Assembly: GCA_007118295.1 (NCBI GenBank)
Contig: SKRW01000198.1
Coordinates: forward strand, 1-35,031
Direction of reading: 5' to 3'
DNA from: Paracoccaceae bacterium
Lineage (GTDB): Bacteria; Pseudomonadota; Alphaproteobacteria; Rhodobacterales; Rhodobacteraceae
DNA length: 35,031 bases
Part shown: positions 15,583-25,939 of the stretch, piece after piece
Layout of the letters: every line of letters begins with the position of its first letter
How positions within the stretch are numbered: position 1 is the first letter of the stretch
Translations under genes and position numbers: made by a program
Notes under the pieces: model-generated
Database searches by the model: none
What the model was told of the DNA's origin: nothing
What the model saw: only the letters and a program-made list of their open reading frames with translations

Positions 15583-16518
15583 TCAGGTCTTCGCCAGCGG
15601 ATGATGGTCCAGCACCAGCGATTTCAGCCGCTCTTCCAGCACATGGGTGTAGATCTCGGTCGTGGAGACATCGGCATGCCCCAGCAATGTCTGGATCGCG
15701 CGCAGATCGGCACCACCGGCCAGAAGATGCGTGGCAAAGGCATGGCGCAGCACATGCGGGCTGATGCGTCCAGCGTCAAGACCTGCACGCAGGGCGATGT
15801 CCTTGAGCAGCAGGTAGAACCCGACTCGGCTCAGATGCCCGTCGCGCCCCCTTGACGGGAACAGGTGCCGCGGCTCGGGCTGGCGTTTGGCGCGCAGGCT
15901 CGACGCCTGCGCGTCCCAATCCGCAAGCCATGCGACAAGTGCGGCGCGTGCAGGCGCAGACAGGGGCACCATACGTTCCTTGCCGCCCTTGCCGCGCACA
16001 AGGATCATGCGCGGATCGCCCCGAACGGCGGCAACCGGCAGGCTGACCAGTTCGGTGACCCGCAGACCTGTGGCATAGAGAAGCTCCATCAGGCAGGTAT
16101 TGCGCCGCCGTTCGGCCGGGCTGCGCCCGGTCTCGCGTGCAGCGGCAAGCAACGCCTCGACCTGTGCAAGGCTCAGGGTGACGGGCAGGGATTTCGACTT
16201 GCCGGGGCCAGAGATGCGGCTGGCGGGATCATCGCTGCGCCAGCCCTCGGCATAGGCGAAGCGAAACAATTGCCGGATCGCCGACAGTCGGCGCGCGCGG
16301 GTCGATTGCGCCAGCCCCTGCGCCGCGCAATGGATCAGGTAGCGCTCGATTGCATCGCGCGTCAGCGTCGCGAAGTCCAGACCCTCGGCCACCACCCAGT
16401 CGGCGAAATCGCGCAGGTCGCGGCCATAGGCGAGTTGGGTGTTGCGCGCAGCGCCCGCTTCGGCTGCGTTGGCATCAAGGAAGGTCGAGATCCAGCGATG
16501 CGCCTCGCTCAGTGACAT
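15583..16518 (-). CDS. xerD: Tyrosine recombinase XerD
   Basis: XerD acts with XerC at the dif site to resolve chromosome dimers. The 311-aa protein has an N-terminal SAM-like core-binding domain (about 1-100) and a C-terminal catalytic domain. All catalytic residues are present: Arg153 (TGLRVTE), Lys177 (GKGGKER), His255 and Arg258 (SPHVLRHAFATH), His281 (LLGHADVS) and Tyr290 (TTEIYTHV). It is a complete chromosomal recombinase and not an obvious phage integrase. I chose the ATG at 16518 because GGCTGAGGGA lies just upstream and the length fits the family. It begins 4 nt after the stop of the upstream exported-protein gene, so it belongs to a minus-strand operon with that gene. Confidence 0.95.
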   Translation of the reverse strand: MSLSEAHRWISTFLDANAAEAGAARNTQLAYGRDLRDFADWVVAEGLDFATLTRDAIERYLIHCAAQGLAQSTRARRLSAIRQLFRFAYAEGWRSDDPASRISGPGKSKSLPVTLSLAQVEALLAAARETGRSPAERRRNTCLMELLYATGLRVTELVSLPVAAVRGDPRMILVRGKGGKERMVPLSAPARAALVAWLADWDAQASSLRAKRQPEPRHLFPSRGRDGHLSRVGFYLLLKDIALRAGLDAGRISPHVLRHAFATHLLAGGADLRAIQTLLGHADVSTTEIYTHVLEERLKSLVLDHHPLAKT

Positions 16519-16522
16519 TCCC

Positions 16523-18106
16523 TCAGCCTCGCCGTTCAAGCAGCAGCAACTCGATGCCGACCTGCCGCGCCGTCTGTTCCAGCCCCAGCGCCCGCAGGCG
16601 CTGCAGGCCACGCGTGGCCGCTTGCAGATCGCCTGCCGCTGCATCCGCGATCTGGCGCAGCCCGTCCAGCAGCACCAGCCCCGGCATACCGGCGCTGATC
16701 TGGCTCTGGGCCGTGTCGGGCAGGTCCGCGCCCTCAAAGGCAAGCGCGATCGCATTGGCCATGTCATGGGCGGTCGAGGACGGCAGGTCGTCACCCTGTG
16801 CCAGCGTCATGATGAACCGGCCCAGCGATGTCTCGGGGGCAAGCTCTGCTGCGCGCTCTGCGTGCTCTTGCGACAGCAACAGGAGTTTCCACAATGCCTC
16901 GGCACCCTCTCCGGTCAGGGGCAGGCTGGCGAGTGTCTCGGCTGTCATCTCGGCCAGAGCCTGTTCCAGTTCAACGGCTGCAAATAGGGACCACGCCTGG
17001 ACCAGCGCGGCGCTGACCCGCGCCATGTCATCCGCAGCAATCGCCTGATCCAGTGCCTGGATGATCCGCACCCGTTCCCATAGCCCGCCCGAGGCCGCGG
17101 CACGGCGTTGCGTGTAAAGCCCCAGCAAGCGGTTCGGCTGCATCACGCCTGCCCGTGTCAGGCGTTCCGCTGCATCAAGCTGCGCGCGCCAACCGCTGGT
17201 GCCGCGCAGATCCGCATGGGCAAAGGCCACGGGCAGTGTAGCGGTCGTCACAGGATCACCCAGCGCCTCCATGATCCGCCAGATCAGGGGGGTAATCCGC
17301 TGCGGCGGCGGAAGCAGGAACTCGTCTTCCTCTTCTTCCAGAAAGCGCAGCAGAAGCGTGGACTCGTCGCGATCTATCAGGCCCAGCGAGCGCGCGACAT
17401 TCAGCGCGGAATGCGCGGCCTGCCAGTTGCCACGCCGCGCCGTGCAGAAGATTTGCGCGCCGTGACCATAAGTGGTGGCGATGCGCCCGGACATCTGGTC
17501 GCAGGCGCGGTCCTCTTCGCCCAGCAAAAGCGCGATGTCGAAGGCGCGCGCGCTCAGCGCTGATGTCCGCTCGGGTGTTGCCTCGATCAACTGGCCTGCC
17601 TGTTCCAGTGCGCCAAGTCCGATCAGGGCATCGACGCGCGCCAGCAACAGTTTGCCCTGATCTTCGGCAGCAAGCTGCCAGGGCGGGGCAAACTCGGCCA
17701 TCAGCAGGCGCAGCGCAAGGCGGTTGGCCGTGGGCATCGTGTCATCGGGCAGTGACGCGATGGCGCTCAGGATCTCTGGCAGGGGTGCCGCCCCCCAGAG
17801 CGAGCGCGGCAGGCCGATTCTCTCGGCAGTGAACAGCCCGGTCGAATCGATCCCGCTTGCATCAAGCGGGGTTGTCGCGATGGGTTCGGAATCGAATGCC
17901 GGGGGTGCGAGATCGGGTCGGGGGGGGATGTCACGGGTCTCGGGGGGTGGGGGGCCGGGCACAGGGGCCGCCAGCGCCTGATCCAGCCAGCCGATGGCGC
18001 TGAGCGGTGCGCCACTATCTTGCGCGTGCAACGCAGGCGCATTCAGGCTAAGCACACTCAGGACCAGTGCAGGGGCCAGCAGGGCAAAGGGGCGCGGTGG
18101 AGTCAA
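16523..18106 (-). CDS. Exported protein of unknown function, helical repeats likely
   Basis: This 527-aa protein starts at a TTG (18104-18106) that overlaps the stop of the upstream 44-aa gene (TTGA), with GGAGG 4 nt before it; a longer in-frame reading from 18277 would run through that gene. It has a signal peptide cleaved near ALHA-QD (residue 28), a Pro-rich linker (about 48-70), and then a long alpha-helical, Ala/Leu-rich region with alternating helices that resembles TPR/HEAT-like repeats, though no named domain is certain. It is rich in acidic patches (FLEEEEDEF) and has two cysteines. It should be periplasmic. The neighbours are xerD (4 nt downstream) and the 44-aa membrane protein. 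I do not recognise the family. Confidence 0.75.
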   Translation of the reverse strand: MTPPRPFALLAPALVLSVLSLNAPALHAQDSGAPLSAIGWLDQALAAPVPGPPPPETRDIPPRPDLAPPAFDSEPIATTPLDASGIDSTGLFTAERIGLPRSLWGAAPLPEILSAIASLPDDTMPTANRLALRLLMAEFAPPWQLAAEDQGKLLLARVDALIGLGALEQAGQLIEATPERTSALSARAFDIALLLGEEDRACDQMSGRIATTYGHGAQIFCTARRGNWQAAHSALNVARSLGLIDRDESTLLLRFLEEEEDEFLLPPPQRITPLIWRIMEALGDPVTTATLPVAFAHADLRGTSGWRAQLDAAERLTRAGVMQPNRLLGLYTQRRAAASGGLWERVRIIQALDQAIAADDMARVSAALVQAWSLFAAVELEQALAEMTAETLASLPLTGEGAEALWKLLLLSQEHAERAAELAPETSLGRFIMTLAQGDDLPSSTAHDMANAIALAFEGADLPDTAQSQISAGMPGLVLLDGLRQIADAAAGDLQAATRGLQRLRALGLEQTARQVGIELLLLERRG

Positions 18107-18237
18107 TTCACCTCCAGCGTGATCGGGGTTTCCACAGGGGCACGCTGCGGCGACAGGTCGCCGATGAACGCATATGCCACGATGGCGACCGCAGCCAGCA
18201 CGGCAAGCAGAAACAGAAACCGGAAGATATAGCGCAT
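18103..18237 (-). CDS. 44-aa single-span membrane protein, unknown
   Basis: The ORF starts at ATG 18237 with AGGCAGG upstream. It begins MRYIFRFLFLLAVLAAVAIV, a basic N-terminus followed by one hydrophobic helix (about 4-27). A short Pro-rich segment follows (DLSPQRAPVETP), then the ending ITLEVN. It could be a small membrane protein or an uncleaved signal-anchor with a periplasmic tail. Its stop overlaps the TTG start of the next gene, so the two are translationally coupled. It is divergent from aroK across 150 bp. I do not recognise a family. Confidence 0.7.
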   Translation of the reverse strand: MRYIFRFLFLLAVLAAVAIVAYAFIGDLSPQRAPVETPITLEVN

Positions 18238-18387
18238 AGCCTGCCTTTCTGATCGATGACCCCTCTCTGATGCGCACAGACGGGCGCTTGGGGGTTTCCC
18301 CGACGACATTGCCGCATTATCACGACAATAGACAGGCAGGCCACGAAAACTTGAAAAGCGGCATGCAGAACGGGGCAGGGAGTCGGC

Positions 18388-18933
18388 ATGAAACTGCACA
18401 AGACCGTGGTGCTGGTCGGCATGATGGGCGCAGGCAAGACGGCGGTCGGCAAGGAACTTGCGCGAATCCTCGAGGTGCCCTTTCTTGATTCGGATGAAGC
18501 GATCGTCGCCGCTGCCCAGATGAGCATCGCCGAGATATTCGAGCGCGACGGCGAAGAGTTCTTTCGTGCGCGCGAAGCCGAGGTGATCGCGCGTCTGCTG
18601 CGCGGCGCGCCCGGTGTCTTGTCAGTCGGGGGCGGGGCCTATCTGAGTGCGGACACCCGCGCACGCATTTCAGCCGAAGGGGTGGCGGTCTGGCTGAAAG
18701 CCGATCTTGACCTGCTGTGGTCGCGGGTGCGCCACAAGACCACGCGACCGCTGTTGCGCACCGCTGATCCGCGCGCCACGCTGGCCGAATTGCTGGACGC
18801 GCGCGCGCCGCATTATGCGCATGCCGATCTGGTGGTCGAGGTAAAGTCCCGCTATGCGATAGCCGATACGGCGCGGGTCGTGATGGCTGCGCTTGCCACA
18901 CGTCCCGATGTTCTGGAAGGGGTCATGGAATGA
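18388..18933 (+). CDS. aroK: Shikimate kinase AroK
   Basis: AroK phosphorylates shikimate at the 3-hydroxyl with ATP in chorismate synthesis. The 181-aa protein has the Walker A GMMGAGKT (11-18), Asp34 and Asp36 in the shikimate-binding FLDSDEAI, Arg60 in FFRAREAE, the GGGAYL loop (81-86) and the lid arginine in RPLL (Arg120). The ATG at 18388 has CAGGGAG upstream. The stop overlaps the aroB start (ATGA). The 150-bp gap to the divergent minus-strand gene must carry both promoters, but no clear consensus hexamers stand out. Confidence 0.96.
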   Translation: MKLHKTVVLVGMMGAGKTAVGKELARILEVPFLDSDEAIVAAAQMSIAEIFERDGEEFFRAREAEVIARLLRGAPGVLSVGGGAYLSADTRARISAEGVAVWLKADLDLLWSRVRHKTTRPLLRTADPRATLAELLDARAPHYAHADLVVEVKSRYAIADTARVVMAALATRPDVLEGVME

Positions 18934-20048
18934 CGGTCGAGCGGGTGCATGTCAGCCTTGGGGCGCGGTCCTACGATGTGCTGATCGGGCAGGGGTTGCT
19001 GGCGCAGGCGGGGGCGCTGATGGCCCCCCTGCTGGCGCGGTCACGCGTGGCTGTGCTGACCGAGGCGCGTGTGGCGGCGCTGCATCTTGAGGCATTGACC
19101 GCCGGGCTGACCAATGGCGGCGTTGCAATGCAGGCCCATGCGCTGGCACCGGGCGAAAGCACCAAGGGCTGGGACGGCCTGCGCGAAGCTGTCGAGTGGC
19201 TGCTGGATGCACAGGTCGAACGCCGCGACATGGTTGTGGCGCTGGGCGGTGGCGTGATCGGGGATCTGGGCGGGTTTGCGGCGTCGGTGCTGCGGCGCGG
19301 CGTGCGTTTCGTGCAGGTGCCGACCTCGCTTCTGGCGCAGGTGGACAGTTCGGTGGGCGGCAAGACGGGCATCAACACCCGCCACGGCAAGAACCTTGTG
19401 GGCGCGTTCCACCAGCCCAGTCTGGTGCTGGCCGATATCGACCTGCTCGATACGCTGCCCGCCCGCGACTTTCTGGCCGGGTATGGCGAGGTGGTGAAAT
19501 ATGGCCTGCTGGGGGATGCTGCGTTTTTCGCATGGCTGGAACAGAATGGCCCTGCGCTTGCGCGCGGCGACAAGGACCTGCGGCAATATGCCGTGCGCCG
19601 GTCGGTCGAGATGAAGGCCGGAATCGTCGCGCGTGACGAGACCGAGCAGGGCGAGCGCGCGCTTCTCAACCTTGGCCACACATTCTGCCATGCGCTGGAG
19701 GCCGCGACCGGCTACTCGGACCGGCTGCTGCATGGCGAAGGCGTTTCAATCGGGTGCGCGCTGGCCTTTGAGGTCTCTGCCCGGATGGGCCTGTGCGCGC
19801 AGGAAACGCCAAGCCGCGTGCGGGCGCATCTGCGCGCGATGGGCATGGCGACGGATTTGCGCGACATATCCGGCGACTTGCCGCAGGCCGAGGCCCTGAT
19901 CAGGCTGATGGCGCAGGACAAGAAGGTGCAGGACGGGCGGCTGCGCTTCATCCTCGCGCGTGATATCGGGTCCAGCTTTGTGTGCGATGATGTGCCGGGC
20001 GAGATTTTGCGCGTGGTGCTGCAACAGGCGCTGGCCGGTCGGGAATGA
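18930..20048 (+). CDS. aroB: 3-dehydroquinate synthase AroB
   Basis: AroB converts DAHP to 3-dehydroquinate, the second step of the shikimate pathway, using NAD+ and a divalent metal. The 372-aa protein has the NAD-binding VALGGGVIGDLGGFAAS, VPTSLLAQVDSSVGGKTGIN, KNLVGAFHQP, the metal-ligand region AGYGEVVKYGLL, RALLNLGHTFCHALEAATGY with the metal His, and LLHGEGVSIGCA with the next His. It overlaps aroK by 4 nt. No strong terminator follows, and the gap to the fad operon (20049-20310) holds a minus-strand gene remnant and a 9-bp dyad. Confidence 0.97.
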   Translation: MTVERVHVSLGARSYDVLIGQGLLAQAGALMAPLLARSRVAVLTEARVAALHLEALTAGLTNGGVAMQAHALAPGESTKGWDGLREAVEWLLDAQVERRDMVVALGGGVIGDLGGFAASVLRRGVRFVQVPTSLLAQVDSSVGGKTGINTRHGKNLVGAFHQPSLVLADIDLLDTLPARDFLAGYGEVVKYGLLGDAAFFAWLEQNGPALARGDKDLRQYAVRRSVEMKAGIVARDETEQGERALLNLGHTFCHALEAATGYSDRLLHGEGVSIGCALAFEVSARMGLCAQETPSRVRAHLRAMGMATDLRDISGDLPQAEALIRLMAQDKKVQDGRLRFILARDIGSSFVCDDVPGEILRVVLQQALAGRE

Positions 20049-20110
20049 GTTGCCCCGGCTGAACGTGGGGGCGGCGGCCTGCCGACAAGGCCCCCTGTGC
20101 CTGTCATCGG

Positions 20111-20237
20111 TCAGCGCCACATCGGCGAACAGTCCAGCGTGATGACCTGCGAAACCGGGGCGCCGCGCGGGTTGTCGTCGGTATGCCAGCCGTCATACCG
20201 ACAGGGCGCAGACGGCCCTGAGCACAGGCAAGCGCAT
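20111..20237 (-). pseudogene. Possible frameshifted small secreted-protein gene
   Basis: On the minus strand an ATG (20235-20237) with AAAGG just upstream starts MRLPVLRAVCALSV, which resembles the beginning of a signal peptide, and stops at a TGA. In the +1-shifted frame the sequence continues with CRYDGWHTDDNPRGAPVSQV and ends ITLDCSPMWR at a TGA (20111-20113); this has good composition and two cysteines. The whole is 127 nt, one base away from a multiple of three, consistent with a single-base frameshift. It may be a decayed small exported protein, a sequencing error in an intact gene, or chance. I do not recognise the family. Confidence 0.3.
20177..20202. repeat. Perfect 9-bp inverted repeat upstream of the fad operon
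   Basis: GTCGGTATG and CATACCGAC are exact complements separated by 8 nt, located 109 bp before the fadE-type start and 129 bp after the aroB stop. It lacks a T-run, so it does not look like a standard terminator. It could be an operator dyad for the fad operon. It also lies inside the minus-strand coding-like remnant, so codon constraint could explain part of it. Confidence 0.45.
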
Positions 20238-20310
20238 GCACCTTTCCCGATCCTGGCAGGTTTGCAGGAACAATTCCCCTGCTGGTGCGTTTACCGGGCT
20301 GGAGGGCACC

Positions 20311-22571
20311 ATGTCATCATTCCGCAAAGACCGCATCACGAAACCCATCTTTCATTGGGCAAAGGGCGCGATGCCCGGTTTGTCCCAGACCGAACGAGAG
20401 GCGCTGGAAGCTGGTGAAGTCTGGTGGGACGCCGAGTTGATGTCCGGCAATCCCGACTGGAAGAAACTTCTCGCCGTGCGTGCGCCTGAACTTGGTGCTG
20501 ATGAAAGGGCGTTTCTGGACGGCCCCTGTGTCGAATTGTGCCAGATGCTGGACGATTGGGCGATCAACCGGACCGACGGCGATTTGTCCCCTGAAATCTG
20601 GGACTACATGCGCAAACACCGGTTCTTCGGCATGATCATCGCACGCAAATATGGTGGCCTCGGGTTTTCCGCCTTTGCCCATTCCGAGGTCGTCCGGCGT
20701 TTGTCGATGGTGTCGATCCCGGCGGCTGTCACGGTCATGGTGCCCAACTCGCTGGGGCCGGGCGAGTTGTTGCACCTGTTCGGGACAGATGCACAAAAAG
20801 ACCATTGGTTGCCACGTCTGGCCGATGGGCGCGAATTGCCCGCCTTCGGTCTGACCAGCGACGAGGCCGGATCAGACGCTTCTGCCATGGTCGATCATGG
20901 CGTTGTGTGTCGCGGGCAATGGCAGGGCAAGGAGGTGCTGGGCATCCGGCTGAACTGGTCCAAGCGTTACATCACGCTGGCCCCGGTCTGCACATTGCTT
21001 GGGCTGGCCTTCAAGCTGCAGGACCCGGATGGTCTGTTGGGCGATGACCCGGAACCGGGGATAACCTGCGCGCTTGTCCCCTCGGATTTGCCGGGGGTCG
21101 AGACCGGGCGCAGGCATATCGCTGCGGGCACGATGTTCCAGAACGGGCCGACAACCGGCAAGGACGTGTTCATCCCGGTGGACAACATCATCGGCGGTGC
21201 AGAGCAGGCGGGCAAGGGCTGGATGATGCTGATGAGCGCGCTTGCGGCTGGGCGGGGCGTGTCGCTGCCGTCGCTGGCCTGTGCAGCCACGACTCAGGCC
21301 GCCTATTCCAGCGGGGCCTACGCGCGGGTGCGCGAGCAGTTCAACCTGCCTATCGCGAAATTCGGGGGCATTCAGGAACCGCTCGCGCGGCTGGCGGCAA
21401 ATGCCTATGCTGTCGAGTCTGCGCGCCATCTGACCTGTGCGGGGCTGGATGAAGGGCGCGCGCTCTCGGTCATCTCGGCGCTGATGAAATACACGGCCAC
21501 GGACCGGATGCGCGCCTCGATTGATGACGCGATGGATATTCACGCTGGCAAGGCTGTGATCGACGGACCGATGAATTACCTGTCGGCCAGTTACCGAGCT
21601 GTGCCCATCGGGATTACCGTGGAAGGGGCAAATATCGTGACCCGCTCGCTCATGGTCTTCGGACAGGGCGCGATCCGGGCGCATCCGCATCTGCTTGATG
21701 AGATCCTCGCGCTGGAAAACGCGCAGCAGGACGAAGGGCTTGCTGCATTTGACACCCATTTCTGGCGGCATGTCGGCCATTCCATCCGCACTGTGGGCCG
21801 CAGCCTTGGCCGCGCGCTGACAGGGGCACGTTTCGCACCCTCGCCCCCCAAGGCCACCGAGGCGCGTGATGCGCCGCTTTACCGCGAACTCTCGCGCTGG
21901 TCGGCGGCTTATGCGATCACGGCAGATATGGCGTTCCTGACCATTGGCGGCGGGCTGAAGCGGATGGAAATGCTGTCAGGCCGGATGGCCGATATTCTGA
22001 GCGAGTTGTATATCACCTCTGCCGTGCTCAAGCACTGGCAGGACGAGGGGCGGCAGGCCGAGGATTTCGACCTTGTCGCCTATATCGCACAACGCTCTTT
22101 CGCCCGCATCAGTGTCTTGCTGGATGAAACCATCGCCAATTTTCCATCGCGCGGGGCGGCATTCATGCTGCGCGCCATCACGCGCCCGCGCGCTGTGGCG
22201 CGGCCCCCGTCCGACGCGCTGACCGCGCGCTGCGCAGCACTTGTCAGCGAAGCCGGGCCGACACGCGACAGGCTGGGCCGCGATCTGACAGGTCCGGGGC
22301 AAAGTGCGGGGATCGTTGCGCTGAATGACGCCTTTGACAAGACCATCGCGGCGGATGCCCTGCGCAAGCGCCTGCGTGCCTTGGGCATGACCCCGGCGCA
22401 AGCCCTTGATGCGGGCTTGCTCACGGAAGCCGAGAAGGCGCAGTTGGATGATCTCGCGCAGGCCGTGGCCAGCGTGATCGCAGTGGATGATTTCTCGCCC
22501 GAGGAATTTGCCGCATTGCTGCCCGCCGCTGGTGGGGCAAGGCCCAAAGACAGGACAAAGGAGGCTGCCGA

Positions 22572-22575
<4 letters not shown>
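20311..22575 (+). CDS. fadE: FadE-type acyl-CoA dehydrogenase
   Basis: This catalyses the first step of fatty-acid beta-oxidation, acyl-CoA to trans-2-enoyl-CoA, with FAD. The 754-aa length and layout match the large FadE/YafH type: an N-terminal segment with LSQTEREALEAGEVWWDAEL, the acyl-CoA dehydrogenase core (about 80-460, with FGLTSDEAGSDAS), the likely catalytic Glu438 in VEGANIVTRSLMVFGQGAIR, and a long C-terminal DUF1974-like helical domain (about 470-754). The ATG at 20311 has GGAGGG 5 nt upstream; an ATG at 20236 is less likely. The stop overlaps the thiolase gene as ATGA. It leads a four-gene operon that contains a full beta-oxidation cycle. Confidence 0.93.
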
Positions 22576-23860
<1,285 letters not shown>

Positions 23861-23861
<1 letters not shown>

Positions 23862-25939
23862 TGGACACGAGATTGAAAGACTACCTGAACGCCGCGACCC
23901 TTGAACTGGGCGGCGCGGCTGATGCGCTGGGCGACGGGCATTGGCGCTACGCGGTGGATGACGACCAGATCGGCTGGCTGGTGCTGAATTGCACGGACGC
24001 GTCGGTCAACACCATTTCGGATAAGGTGCTGCGCGAACTCGACGCTCATCTTGGCCAGATCGAGGCAGAACCACCCCGCGCGCTGATCCTGCGGTCGGCC
24101 AAGCCCGCAGGCTTTGCCGCCGGGGCCGATATTCACGGCCTTGCAGACATGGACGCAGACACCGCCGAACAGCTTTTGACCGATGCGCATGCCGTGTTGA
24201 ACCGGTTGCAGGGTCTGTCCTGCCCAACCATTGCCGTTGTGCATGGCGCTGCCCTGGGCGCAGGGTTCGAGATCGCGCTGGCCTGCGGTTACCGCATCGC
24301 CATTGACGGGGCCTCATTCGGATTGCCCGAGGTGCAACTGGGCCTGCATCCGGGTCTTGGCGGCACAATGCGCCTGCCCCAACTGATCGACCCGTTGCAA
24401 GCCATGCAGATGATGCTGACGGGCAAGACCGCGCATACAAGCCGTGCAAAGGATCTGGGCATCGCGGATCTTGTTGTCGAAGAGCGGCATCTGCGCGCCG
24501 CGATCCATGCGGTTGTGAAGGGTGAGGTCGATCAGCAGGCGCGTGGCCTGATGGGCAAGGCGTTCGGTTTGTCAGCGGCGCGGTCGCTGGCCGCAGAGAA
24601 AATGCGGCGCGAGGTGCAGAAAAAAGCCCCGAAAGACCATTACCCTGCCCCCTATGCGCTGATCGATATCTGGGCCGAACACGGCGACGCCCCGCGCGCG
24701 ATGCAGAAGGCTGAAATCGCCTCTTTCGCCAGGCTGTTGCAGTCCGAGACCAGCAAGAACCTAATCCGCGCCTTCAAGTTGCGCCAGAAGTTGAAACAGG
24801 GGGGCAAAGCGCATTGTGACATTGCCCGTGTCCATGTCGTCGGCGCAGGCGTCATGGGTGCCGAAATTGCCGCATGGGTCGCGATGCAGGGCAAGCAGGT
24901 CTCTGTCACTGACCCCGATGAGGGGGCACTTGGCAGGATGATCCGCCGCGCCACGGAAATCTGCAAGGACGCGCACAAGGACGGGCTTGCCACGCGCGAC
25001 ACGCTGGACCGGCTGATGCCAGACCCCAAGGGCTATGGGGTGCGCAACGCCGATCTGGTGATCGAGGCGGGACCGGAAAACCCCGAGGTGAAGGCCACGA
25101 TCTTTGCCGATCTTGGCCGCCAGATGAAAACGGGCGCCATTCTGGCCACCAATACCTCCAGCCTGCAACTGGAGGGGTTGACCGCGCATGTCCCGGCCAA
25201 GACCCGCTTTGCCGGGTTGCATTTCTTCAACCCGGTCAGCAAGGTTCCGTTGGTCGAGGTCGTCAGCCATGGATCGACCAGTGCCGCGACACGCACCCGC
25301 CTGATGGCGTTTTGCAACGCGATCAACCGTTTGCCGGTTGCCGTGGCAGATGCGCCTGGATTTCTGGTCAACCGCGCGCTCATGCCGTATCTGCTGGAGG
25401 CGCTCTTGATGCTGGATGAGGGCATCCCGAAAGAGCGTATCGACAAGGCGGCACTGGAATTCGGCATGCCGATGGGGCCGGTCACGCTGGCCGATCAGGT
25501 CGGGCTGGATATCTGCCTTGATGTGGCCGAAAGCCTCAATCAGTCACTGGATACCCCGATTGCGGACATCCCGTCGCTGCTGCGTGAAAAGGTCGAGGCG
25601 GGCAATCTGGGCCGCAAGACCGGGCGCGGCTTTTACGACTGGACAGACGGAACGCCCGCGCCCAGTTCCAGCGTGGCGATCCCGGCAGATCTGACGGACC
25701 GCCTGATTCTGCCCATGCTCAACGCCTGTGCGGAATGTCTGCGCAAGGGCGTGGTCGGCAGCGTGGAGGATCTGGATGCCGCCATGATCTTTGCCACGGG
25801 CTTTGCGCCGTTCCGTGGTGGCCCCATGCATTATGCGGCAGCGCGCGGTTTTGGGACTGTGCGCGCGCGCCTTGCCGAACTGGAAGCAGCGCATGGCGCA
25901 CGCTTTGCGCCAGACCCTTACTGGGCCGAACATGCCTGA
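23861..25939 (+). CDS. Enoyl-CoA hydratase/3-hydroxyacyl-CoA dehydrogenase (FadJ/FadB-type)
   Basis: This bifunctional enzyme hydrates enoyl-CoA and oxidises 3-hydroxyacyl-CoA with NAD+. The 692-aa protein has an N-terminal crotonase domain (about 25-210) with catalytic Glu137 (GAGFE) and Glu157 (LPEV), spaced 20 apart as in FadB. A dehydrogenase half follows, with the NAD motif GAGVMG (328-333), TNTSSLQ, catalytic His454 in HFFNPV, and the C-terminal 3HCDH domains (DAPGFLVNRALMPYLLEA). I chose the ATG at 23861, which overlaps the thiolase stop and has GGAGG upstream. An 8-nt overlap links it to the next gene. Whether it forms a complex with the thiolase cannot be seen here. Confidence 0.93.

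Noticed and set aside
15583-16518. XerD as a phage or island integrase
   Set aside because: It has standard XerD length and motifs, and there is no tRNA, attachment repeat or mobile gene nearby.
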